Of a stretch of 39,392 nt of DNA, positions 30,420 through 39,392 are shown piece after piece. Positions within the stretch are counted from its first letter, which is position 1. Every line of letters starts with the position of its first letter. The translations under genes were made by a program, and so were the position numbers. The DNA is from Fragilariopsis cylindrus CCMP1102 (lineage: Eukaryota; Bacillariophyta; Bacillariophyceae; Bacillariales; Bacillariaceae). The stretch spans positions 1 to 39,392 of the forward strand of contig FMBT01000598.1 in NCBI GenBank assembly GCA_900095095.1, read 5' to 3'. The notes beneath the pieces were generated by a model that ran no database searches, had not been told where the DNA came from, and saw nothing but the letters and a program-made list of their open reading frames with translations.

Positions 30420-30497
30420 TTGACGCATACAAGTATCGAACCAACGCCCATATATTCAACCCGGTGGGGCATTACCAACTCAACCACATCAGTAGTT
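30420..30497 (-). mobile_element. tRNA-derived SINE or tRNA pseudogene candidate
   Basis: Read on the minus strand, TGGTTGAGTTGG (30486-30475) matches an RNA polymerase III A box. After 32 bases, GGTTCGATACT (30442-30432) matches a B box. The spacing is that of a tRNA or tRNA-derived SINE. The cloverleaf does not close: D stem, T stem and anticodon stem all contain mismatches, so a functional tRNA is unlikely. An AT-rich flank (tgataataataataatacc) lies on the plus-strand left side, which would be the 3' side of a minus-strand SINE. Confidence 0.4.
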
Positions 30498-31783
30498 ACG
30501 TTGATCAGAATACAGATAGATGGATATCCATGGAGGTTTGATTTATTGCATTCATATTGTCATGATGATGGGATAATTTTTCACTTGTCGCTAGGTATCG
30601 CGCACGTTCAAAAAGGAGGGGGAACCACTTTGAACACGCCATTGGTGAACAAGTTACACAGCAGAGAAGCTAAGAAACTGCAATACTGCATATTAACTTT
30701 TGTGATTCAATCTATTGCAACATATGGGTGGTTAGTTTGTGGTAAACATATGGTACAATACATAGACTATAGAGCTATTTACAGCATACGCTTTTACATG
30801 ATACACCTTGGTAGAGCAGTTTCCATCAATGTGTTGTGCTGTACCTTAGTGTGAAACTCTTTGAATCAATATATCAGTATTCTAATAGTATCATGTAATT
30901 GCATTTAATGAGACCAGCCACCTGCATCATGGTTGAGTGCATTGTATAGTACTAAATTTGAATCAACTAGACATTTCCAGTGGCTGAAGTTGTCTGGTGT
31001 CTTTCCATGCAGGAAGATGGTGCAGTTCTTCTACTTGGTATGGCAATGTATCCCTTAGCTGTTGACAATCCAGAGTTAGTTGCCTCATAGAGGCGACTTG
31101 ACTAATGTTGTGTGTAAAAATTTGGTGATCCTCGCTTAAAATCACTGGTTAAATAAGCAGCCCAGCATTCCTACAAGTAAAACATATTACGTACGTACAA
31201 TGTATGTGTGGTTAGTTGTCCATCCCGGAAGGCTGTTAAGCTATTTATTCGGAATGAAGGCTTGAGCAGCATTGTTGTCGGACGCATTAGTCGCACGCAT
31301 TAGTCGCCTAAATGGACAGTACTAGTAGGAGATTAAGGGATAATCCTACCGGTACAAAATTGAGTAGAAATCAAATCGACGCGCGTTCGCGCCAAATTTA
31401 CAATAGAGCCGTTTCCTAAATTATCTACCCGACTCTTATTATGTCACACTCACACTATCTTAAATATAATAGTAAAGATCAGATTCTTTTGACTGTTTGC
31501 CTCTCACATTTTGATAATCGCCAATATGGAAAAATCACATCACTTTTTCTTTACAAAATCGGTACGTTCCAAAGATAACAAATTTATCAATTTACTCAAC
31601 GATCAATGCCACTTCTGAATAATCGATCATCAATTTTACTGACCTATCATCAACATTAGCATCGTTCGTTATTTAGAATACATTGAATACCGAATATTGA
31701 GTATTGAATACTGAAAAAGAAAAAGACAAGTGACGACGGATCACAAACATTCATATCAAGAACCAATCAATCGAGAATATAAG

Positions 31784-34700
31784 ATGATGTTGCTCTCTTC
31801 CTCGTTGACACGCTTGAGCATCATCTTAGCATTTGCAGTCTTGCAACAAGGGAGTAACGATATTTGTGCAGCAAATGAAACTGCAGATCTCAAAAATCTG
31901 GACTACGGCGGGGCTGTGGATGGGGATGGGGATGAAAGAGAATTACAAGGAGCACCCGTGAGCAACCCAGCGTCATCATTCTGGATGGATTTTCTAGGTG
32001 CCAGTGAAGGAGATGATCATGATCACGATGATGGCGATGATCATGATCACGTACCTTTAATTGAGGAGGCAGGAGGAGGAGGAGGGAGGAGGAGGAGGAG
32101 AAGGAGGATTCAATACCTAATTCAACACCAATTCCAACGAAATTCCCGACAAAATCACCTGTTCCACCACCTACATTTCCGCCATCGATTTCTCCAGTTC
32201 CTCCGATCACATTTCCCCCATTTCCTCCACCTACTGACAAACGGACAGTTTCCCGCCAACGAAACCTCAACAGCAATATTCGTCAGAGAAAATTCACGAG
32301 ACGCCCTATCCCACACCATATCCCACACCACATCCAATCGCACACGCTTCACTAATGCCTACTCCAACACCTTACCCGACATTGAAACCAACTCTACATC
32401 CGACGGCCTATCCAACCCCATCTCCAACAAATAGACCAACGGCGTTTCCAACAAATAGGCCAACAAGAGAACCGACGAGATTCCCGACGAACGTACCTAC
32501 AGCGAAACCGACCATGTATCCCACCGTCAGACCTACACCAATGCCCTCTCACAAGCCCACGCCAATGCCTACGAATATGCCAACCTATGCGCCGACAAAA
32601 CGACCTACGCACAAACCGACTCCTGGACCTTCGCAGAAACCGACGCCGATGCCTTCTAATAGGCCGACATATATGCCGACAAATAAGCCTACGGAATTTC
32701 CAACCGGGGCACCTTCGCCATTTCCTAGTAGAAATCCAACTCTTAGACCTACGGCATATCCCACTTTCAAGCCTACGCAGAAGCCAACATTCCGGCCGAC
32801 ACCAATGCCATCAAAGAAGCCAACAACTCCGCCTACTGCACAGCCAACGAGAAAGCCCACGAAAATGCCTACTTCCTACCCAACATTTGAACCTACGAAA
32901 AAACCTACGGCGTATCCTACGTTCAAGCCTACGATGAAGCCCACGAAGGAGCCTACTTCAATCCCAACAATGAAGCCAACGATAGTGCCTAGTCCGTATC
33001 CAACATACAGACCTACGTCTAAGCCTACGCCATATCCAACGTTCGAACCAACACAGAAGCCCACTGCTTATCCCAGTCGGAATCCTACGGCCCGGCCTTC
33101 TTACAAACCCACACCGTATCCTACTGTGTATCCCACTTTAGCACCAACTGCTCAGCCTACGTATAAACCAAGTTATCGACCGGTAAGTTGTAATTCAAGT
33201 TCTACTTGACAACAGATATGCACAAGATCCTTCACATCGTCGTCATTTTGTATCATGTCTCACAAATTTGCTTATTTATTCATCCCCCGTTTTTTAATTC
33301 ACTTTTTTTCATTAACAATTAAAAATAATAAATAAATCAAAAGACTGGGTACCCAACCAGGAAACCTACACCATATCCCACGCATGCTGCACCAACACCG
33401 TACCCTACTAAATACCCTACGGCGTATCCTACGCATGCTCCACCAACACCGTACCCAACATATTACCCCACGGAAAAGCCGTACGTTGCAAAAGCATATC
33501 CACAGCCGTATCAGCCCGAACCTCAGTACTATCCACCTCCACCGAAAGCGTATCAGCCCGAACCTCAGTACTATCAACCTCCACCACAATCGGACTATAA
33601 CGAGGCAGCATATGCTAATAGTGCCAGTAACGGAAAATATTCACCTGTACGACCCCCTACAATGTTTCCAACTGAAAGGAAACCAACACAATATCCAACT
33701 GAAGGTATGAGACACACGTAGAAATTGTATCGCATAATTTGAATATGAATGTGGATTTGAATAATTAGTCGGGCCTGGCGGGAGAATATTATTTTCTTCG
33801 TCATACTATGAGTATATTTTCATGGTAAACCTGTACTCACTCTTCCTCACTCTCTTCATTATCTTTCTTGTTCTCTCGACTACAGCTCCATTGCCAACAC
33901 AGCCACCAAGGCCTAGGCCAACCCCAGAACCTACTCCACATCCAACGACCAAGCGGCCGACCCCTTATCCCACGCCGTACCCGACGTACAGGAAATGTAA
34001 GTTTTGTAATGTGAACGAACCATATGGAATTTGACTGGATGAATTATTACAGTTTGTCTTATATATTACTGACCTTTTCTCTCTCCTTCAATTATTTCCT
34101 TAGTCCCCACTACAGCACCCTCAAAACGACTGACACCCGAACCAACTCGATTCCCAACGAATAATCCTACTCCTCTGCCAACACGAGCTCCTGCAATACC
34201 TACTAGTGTGCCTACGAGAAGTCCTACCCTGATGCCAACGCCTCGTCCAACGCTTTTTCCTTCACCAACGCCCACGGAAAGTCCCACGAACGATCCTTCG
34301 CCGAACCAAGTCCGGCAAGTACTAATGATCCAAGCGCGGAGCCTACAGCATCTCCGAGTGAAAGCCCCACCAACAGCCCATCTTCAGAACCAACTATGAC
34401 ACCAAGCGTATCACCCTCTGTAGCTCCAAGTTCAAATCCTTCATCACCATACCCTAGTTCTCGACCGTCAGAGTCACCAACAAAGAGTTTGGAACCTTCT
34501 AATAATCCTACTCAATCAGAAGAACCGTCTGGTAACCCTACTCAATCAGAAGAACCATCAGATATTCCGACGCAAACAGAAGAACCTTCTGAATTGCCAA
34601 TATTGACTGAGGGACGAACGGATGGAACAGACGAACTGACTGACGAAGAGATTGATTTTCTCGCTGATCTTCCAACCTTTTCTGAGGTAATTGACACAAT

Positions 34701-34842
34701 AAAAGAAGAGCCTACCCCAAATGATACCCTGTCGTCACGACTGGAAGGAGAAGGTTTCAATCCAAACACTACGAAGGATAAATTCAAAGAAAACGGGTTT
34801 AATCCAAATGCCAGCAAAGACAAGGGGAAGAAAAACCCATAA
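31784..34842 (+). CDS. Secreted Pro-Thr-repeat protein (four exons, three frame breaks)
   Basis: Start at the ATG of 31784, giving a signal peptide (about 1-29, SIILAFAVL core). Exons are 31784-33182, 33344-33704, 33886-33996 and 34104-34842, joined by GT-AG introns of 161, 181 and 107 bp in phases 0, 1 and 1; reading through the joins keeps the repeat register. After a His/Asp patch (DDHDHDDGDDHDH, 77-89) the protein becomes a long array of four-residue x-x-P-T units, with many Tyr, Lys and Arg at the x positions. It then has a Tyr/Gln/Pro block (KAYQPEPQYY twice), a P-S-x-x-P-S block, and an acidic end with EGFNPN and NGFNPN. Frame is lost in the GGA tract (about 32063-32108), at TTT 32249-32251 and near 34299. 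One missing base explains each. Such arrays are probably extended, O-glycosylated wall or matrix proteins; no enzyme domain is seen. Confidence 0.75.
32370..33182 (+). repeat. Degenerate 12-base repeat coding for x-x-P-T
   Basis: Repeated 12-base units with pattern near cctac(g/a)nnnaancc encode the Pro-Thr array. Third positions vary freely, and so do the two x residues, while Pro and Thr codons are kept. This suggests selection on the protein and not recent tandem expansion. On the minus strand it reads VG-rich artificial ORFs. Confidence 0.85.
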
Positions 34843-35603
34843 CCATTTAAGATCCGAAAGTATACGAAGATCACTATCAGCTCTAGCGAGCGCGCAATTC
34901 GACGAGTTGAAATCGATAACATTCGTTCAATTCTTCATTAGCGTCGTCTATGGCTTTTACTTTACAAGCCATGGTGTGGGAAGGAACCCAATAATTAGCA
35001 AGATCCAATTCCTATGGGAGGGAGAGGGGGATTCTAGCAAAATTATCACATATCATTATATTCATACATACATGATATTACATTTTACATCATTTGTTTC
35101 ATAAATTACGACCAACAGAAAGTCTAGTTAGTCGAAACTAAATTAAAAAGGGGAATAACCACTTTTATACTACTACTGTCTAACTAAAAACTGTATCATC
35201 TATATCAATATCAGTATCAAATACATATAGTGTAGGCTAGCTAAAATTAAGACATGTTCTTTTTTGAGTCCTGCGGGATTAATCGCCGACGCGCTCGATT
35301 TAAAATTTTAACAAACGGAAAAATGGTCAAATTCACATAACTGGTCGTACCGCCGTGTGCCTCTCGAAAATGGTACACTAACTTATTGGACTGACCACAC
35401 AATACAATACGACAACCTCTACTTTTGAAGTACTACTTGTGCCAATACTAATTGTGAGCAACAGGAGGAAAAGAGGTTATATGTGGAGTAAAGCCCAGAG
35501 CGAGGAAATAAAATCTAACAACAATTTCACACAATATTAATCGTTTCCCTTTTTCTCAAAACAAAAGCAGACGAAACAACAATCAATCAAAAAAGTAATC
35601 ATT
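34843..35603. other. Spacer between Pro-Thr gene and glycosyltransferase
   Basis: No convincing coding sequence; short ORFs only. It contains the 3' UTR of the Pro-Thr-repeat gene and the promoter of the glycosyltransferase. AT-rich with a ctatatcaatatcag-type stretch at 35190-35225. Confidence 0.5.
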
Positions 35604-36872
35604 ATGCCCAACAATCCGTACAGATATCGTAGATCCCGAAAGTTTCTTAACGGATGCTTGGTGGTGATCGTATCATTTGTTTTTGTTGGGACGAATATGT
35701 TCCTGACAACCTGGCTAACTCCATTCCAGATTTCGGAACAACGATCTCTACGAAGCGTAGACTCAATGATAATGGGTATCGATAACGCTAACGACGACGG
35801 CAATGATAATGGCCTCCTTCATGTTGTAACAACTAGGTTTATGCAAGACCAACCAAAATTACATGCACTCGGCAAGGCCCGTTTAAGTTTATTCGAAGCG
35901 TTTTGCCTACCGACAATGATAAATCAAGAAGCTGATAATTTTTTGTGGTTCGTTATGACCGACCCGGAATTAGATCATAATATTTTATTACGACTTCAAA
36001 CTCTGTTGGAATCACGCCCTAACTTTTATTTGATCAGATCTAATGACAAGTTGTTGACACCAGCGAATTTGACGAGTTTACTTCTCGAAGATAATAAATC
36101 TATTGCTGATGCTGATGCTGATACTGATACTGATACTGATACTGATACTATTGGACAAAAGTTGATATTGACAGGAGACATTGAACTGTTGCATTCACGA
36201 ATGTTTGATACATACCGACCGCTATTGATCGAAACGAGATTGGATGCAGATGATGGTCTGCACAAAAATGCTTTATCACAGATACAAAAGATTTCCCGTG
36301 CATTACCGGTAGATACGAGAGGATGGCAGATTATTTGCAGCAATATTCATTACGAATGGAGGAATGATCAGATCACAACTATACACTATACCAATCGGAC
36401 AGAAGAAATTGAATCATCAGGACAATTGCGTGTCGTTAGAGAAAGCATTTGCGTCACACCTGGATATACTCTCGTTAAGCATCGTGTGGTTCCGAGTATC
36501 GAATTCCCAGCCTGGCCGAGACTCGGTCACAACTTAGTTGCACGAGAATGGCCCGAATGTATGATCGAAGATAAAAGCATAATATCAATAGACGAGGAGA
36601 ATAATAAGCAAGGAAATGCTACACACAATTGCTGGATAAAGATGGGATACTACCCATCTGCACTACGATCGAGGACGATAACGAGTGCCGGTATGTCTAG
36701 AATCGATACATATCCAGGTGATGAGGAAAAATATGAAAATCGAACGAAGGTATTTTGGGGATTTCTACGAAGAGATTTCGACGTTGAACCAGAAAGTGCT
36801 CGTTTAACCTCGCAATATATTAAGAACAATTTGGAGAGCATTGTACAAGACAATCTAAAGGGACAATGGTAA
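35604..36872 (+). CDS. Putative rhamnosyltransferase-like type II Golgi glycosyltransferase
   Basis: Predicted 422 residues, single exon. A short basic tail (YRYRRSRK) is followed by one membrane anchor (about 14-38), so the catalytic part should be lumenal. The body begins HVVTTRFMQDQPKL and continues with a WFVMTDPELD segment (115-124). The sequence LIETRLDADDGLH (208-220) supplies the likely DxD sugar-nucleotide/metal site. This arrangement resembles the putative rhamnosyl-transferase family (Pfam Rhamno_transf). The donor sugar cannot be read from the sequence. An Asp-Ala/Asp-Thr run (about 168-182) comes from a gatact microsatellite. Several NxS/T sites are present. The stop codon sits inside a strong donor-like sequence (tggtaagt at 36868), so an extra spliced tail is conceivable, although splicing to the nearest AG at about 36926 would create an immediate TGA. 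Confidence 0.75.
   Translation: MPNNPYRYRRSRKFLNGCLVVIVSFVFVGTNMFLTTWLTPFQISEQRSLRSVDSMIMGIDNANDDGNDNGLLHVVTTRFMQDQPKLHALGKARLSLFEAFCLPTMINQEADNFLWFVMTDPELDHNILLRLQTLLESRPNFYLIRSNDKLLTPANLTSLLLEDNKSIADADADTDTDTDTDTIGQKLILTGDIELLHSRMFDTYRPLLIETRLDADDGLHKNALSQIQKISRALPVDTRGWQIICSNIHYEWRNDQITTIHYTNRTEEIESSGQLRVVRESICVTPGYTLVKHRVVPSIEFPAWPRLGHNLVAREWPECMIEDKSIISIDEENNKQGNATHNCWIKMGYYPSALRSRTITSAGMSRIDTYPGDEEKYENRTKVFWGFLRRDFDVEPESARLTSQYIKNNLESIVQDNLKGQW
36108..36150 (+). repeat. Coding (GATACT)n microsatellite
   Basis: gatgct and gatact hexamers give Asp-Ala then Asp-Thr dipeptides inside the glycosyltransferase. The same hexamer, in another frame and strand, reappears at the right edge of the window (39370-39385) inside the photolyase gene. 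Confidence 0.9.
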
Positions 36873-37235
36873 GTTCGAATTTAGTTATTTTGGTACCTGT
36901 TGCTGTTGCGACTTCTTCAATCTTAGAATGTTTGAATCTTGCCTCATTCTCATCGCTGTTTATTGCTCCGTGATTCGTTAGCACATTTGGTCATAGTTGC
37001 AAAAATAGCAGCAAAGTGAAACTAGAAGAGATATTGAACAGGGTCGAGTAAATTCAAGCATCATCATATAGGAAGAAAATATAGTAATAATGACAGTGTT
37101 TTCCTCGAATTATTATTTGAATCATCCCAAGCAGAAGAAGTATTCTGCTCATTTTCTATCATTATTTTAGCGCAGGCATAAGAATGCGAACCACTAACTA
37201 TGAGTTGTCCTCAATGAGTGAAAACTAAGGACCCT
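36873..37235. other. Convergent 3' spacer
   Basis: About 360 bp between the glycosyltransferase stop and the photolyase stop on the opposite strand. No coding sequence or RNA gene is recognised. Confidence 0.5.
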
Positions 37236-39392
37236 TCACCGTTTTGTACCGCAAATACTGCAAATAAGCCCATGTGGTTTTTCATTGGAAAATGTGCAGG
37301 CAGTGCAAATCCATTTCCTCTCCCCAGTATTTTCACGATAAGCAGTAGTATTCGGCTCGAAGAAAGCTTTACGACATTTAGAAGTCTTTGTTTTGGTAAT
37401 CTTACCTGTAGTAGCGATAGGTAGAATATTGCCCTGTGAAATTTGAGAAGGGTGGTGTTGATTCGTGACAGTGGCTGATAGAGAACGATGACAATCCATA
37501 TTATCCGCTGATGCTGATTCTTTAAATCGTTTAAATGGCGAGGCATGGACTTGCGTCTCAGTTAGGTCGATATTAGATGTCATGGCAAAGGATGGTATTT
37601 CTGGTGGATGATTAGATTGTTTTGTGCACAATGCTGGTATTTTCTTTTCTCTAGAATTCGATGACGGTAAATCCGATTTTGGCATAGTATTGTTTCCGAT
37701 GCTCATATTACTTCTATCTTGAGTTGGATTATTAGTCGTCAGGTCTACAATATCAGCTTCTTTCTTCTTTTTATTGTCGCCGTTCTTATTCACGGTGAAG
37801 ATATCATTAATCTTTGGTTGTAGACTTCTTTTATGATCCGCGGAAGGAGAGGACGAAATCGCTTCAACGACCGCTGGTAATGCACCTCCTCCAGAAGTTC
37901 TACCATTCATCTCATTACTTTGACGACTACGACTACCATGTTTTATATAAACCTGATTGGCTTGCATCCGAGTAGCTTCTGTTTTTTTCACATCGTTTAT
38001 TTTTTCTTTGGCTATCCTAGCTGATTCTTTTTCTTCAACGATAGGTTCTGGATACCATAAGGAACCATCATCGTCATCGTCGTAATCGATATTAGTTGAT
38101 TTCCGCGACATCATTTTACAGTATCGTTGTCGAGTCGCGATCGACATTTTCCACGGTTCGTGAATATAATGATCAGGAACATTCTTCAATTCGCGTAAAT
38201 ACCGACGGCTGTAAGCGACGATTTGCCATGAAGAAGAAAGGAGGAAAACAGAGGAACCAATTTGATTAGTTTTGAGTGGACGCCACCACATGCATGCAAA
38301 CGTCACAGATTACACCTCATACACGTACATAAATACACCCTTCGGATCTTGGTCTTTGGACTGTTTGGTTACGTTGTATACTCTCATAGCGTTAATACCA
38401 CTCGTTCCCGCTTGCATCTGCAGTTGGGGTAGTGTATACCGGGTTCTAAAATGAATGAAAGAAAGAGATAGAGCGAATTATATGTGAAACATCCGTTTTT
38501 ATGATTAGAAGGATGCAAGAGTCATAACTAAATAAGGTGAACCAGAACCAACTTGAATTGACGTTTTCGAAAACGTCAAAAGAACGACGATTATTAAGTA
38601 ACATACCATAGTCTAAGAATACTCTTGCTAAATGTGGTGCGATTTTTCTCCAATCTAACCAAAGATTGTACGTAGCAAATGATACTAACATGGCACGCAT
38701 ACGAAAATTAATCCATCCATGTTCAATTAAACATCTCATACATGCATCAACGAAAGGATATCCTGTTTTTCCTGTCGACCATGCAATATATTTATTCTCA
38801 TCCCAATCATTTGGTTGTCTTCGTAAATGTTGATACGCTGAACATAAATCTTGTTTTTCAAGTAATGGTTCACTTTCAAGTTTTTGTAGAAAATGACTCC
38901 TCCAATGTATCCGTGATGCGAATGCTTGAAGTGACCGTAACCATGATGTGCTCCCATAATCTATCCCTTGTAACTTTTGTTGTCGTAATGTTTCTCTACG
39001 TTCTTCAAGACATTTAAATACGTATCGTAAACTAATATGTCCCCACGTAATATATGGTGATAATCGACTACATGAATTCATCGATGTATTCGGTGATGAT
39101 ATATCCTTCGAATATGTCGCTCCACGTTCGAATAAAAATGAATTCAATACGTCTATTGCCTTTGATTCTCCACCAAACTGCTGTCTTCCAACACGATCCG
39201 ATCGATGAGCTGGTAAAAGTTCCGATAAGATACTGCTACCATTACTAGTACTATTGTTACCACTATTTTGTTCGTCAACGTTATCATCAAACATATTTGC
39301 GATACCACGAGGAGATGATAAAAATCGTGGTAAACGATCAAGTTGGAGTAACCGACTTTGGAATGACGATGATACTGATACTGATAATGATA
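37236..39392 (-). CDS. Photolyase/cryptochrome-family protein with C-terminal NZF-type zinc finger (5' end outside window, one frameshift)
   Basis: C-terminal part of an FAD-binding photolyase-fold protein; the frame stays open to the window edge. Exons on the minus strand are from the edge to 38607, 38445-38329, and 38208-37236; introns are 161 and 120 bp (phases 1 and 2). Seen in order: GGESKAIDVLNSFL, CSRLSPYITWGHISLR, FASRIHWRSHFLQKLE, WSTGKTGYPFVDACMRCL, NFRMRAMLVSFATYNLWL, then FLDYEPGIHYP and QLQMQAGTSGINAMRVYN, then GVFIRRYLREL and YIHEPW. These are FAD-pocket and C-terminal helix motifs. The split in exon 2 is at G4 38426-38429, where one base is missing. After the core comes a tail of about 270 residues with VDLTT and IDLTE (SUMO-interaction-like) and QPKINDIF, and an end WICTACTFSN...CSICG, an NZF/RanBP2 finger. 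The core matches neither DASH nor animal-cryptochrome patterns well. The subclass is undecided, and repair versus light signalling cannot be told. Confidence 0.85.

Larger units (their letters stand above)
27905..31783. other. Gene-poor 3.9-kb region
   Basis: No ORF with convincing coding character on either strand. GT-rich sequence lies at 28290-28350. The block 29640-30340 contains several inverted repeats, and a tRNA-like SINE candidate follows at 30420-30497; all are listed separately. The phrase catggaatcaaactascrccca occurs near 29986 and again near 30209, about 223 bp apart. The last part (31440-31780) has no gene and probably carries the promoter of the Pro-Thr-repeat gene. Confidence 0.5.

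Noticed and set aside
30420..30497. Functional tRNA gene
   Set aside because: A and B boxes are present, but D, anticodon and T stems do not pair.
30402..30854. 150-codon plus-strand ORF
   Set aside because: No protein-like pattern; it overlaps the tRNA-like element on the other strand.
30963..31145. 60-codon minus-strand ORF with protein-like composition
   Set aside because: Too short, no recognised motif, and no continuation in any frame upstream.
32394..33064. Gly-Val-rich minus-strand ORFs
   Set aside because: Antisense of the Pro-Thr array; regular repeats keep several frames open.
32370..33182. Possible CRISPR-like or satellite array
   Set aside because: Units are 12 bases, degenerate at third positions and keep Pro/Thr codons, so this is protein-coding repetition.

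Overview
The window looks like nuclear DNA of a diatom, or a close stramenopile relative. It is AT-rich. Genes are spaced 0.3-4 kb apart on both strands. Introns are short (83-297 bp), few, and GT-AG. Proteins carry long Asn/Asp/Ser/Gln runs. One gene starts with a signal peptide followed by an FAYAP motif, the type of bipartite leader that targets proteins to complex red-lineage plastids. Another is a secreted protein built from Pro-Thr repeats, a type common in diatoms. The species cannot be told from the sequence.

Layout: 1-2683 has no recognisable gene but holds a 101-bp tandem repeat and a pair of inverted repeats. 2684-5518 (+) is a glutaminyl-tRNA synthetase with an organelle leader and a C-terminal EMAPII/Arc1p-type tRNA-binding domain. 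5659-6020 (-) is a coding-like remnant. 6554-8424 (+) and 13364-14640 (-) are two related protein kinases. Between the kinases lie two broken genes: a DUF7733-like membrane protein (10548-11357, -) and a disrupted member of an uncharacterised family (12261-13018, +). 16137-17741 (+) is a CobW/ZNG1-type zinc GTPase. 18338-19339 (-) is a HAD phosphatase. 19785-22613 (+) is a type II membrane protein joining ankyrin-like, JmjC-like and sulfotransferase domains. 23186-27904 (-) is a 1572-residue DEP plus armadillo protein. 27905-31783 is gene-poor, with a tRNA-like SINE candidate and a cluster of hairpins. 31784-34842 (+) is the secreted Pro-Thr-repeat protein (four exons). 35604-36872 (+) is a putative rhamnosyltransferase-like Golgi glycosyltransferase. 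37236 to the window edge (-) is the C-terminal part of a photolyase/cryptochrome with an added NZF/RanBP2 zinc finger.

The genes do not form a pathway or an operon. The sulfotransferase fusion, the glycosyltransferase and the Pro-Thr-repeat protein all fit secretory or cell-surface work, but only loosely. The two kinases share an intron at the same codon of the catalytic loop and are clearly paralogues.

A cross-cutting signal is that five loci (GlnRS, DUF7733-like, the 12.3-13.0 kb gene, the Pro-Thr protein and the photolyase) each lose frame at one or more points. Adding one base, usually in a short homopolymer, restores a conserved protein at nearly all of them. The simplest reading is uncorrected consensus errors, although true decay is possible for the two most damaged genes. 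CDS calls for these loci are therefore spans with frame corrections, not clean ORFs.
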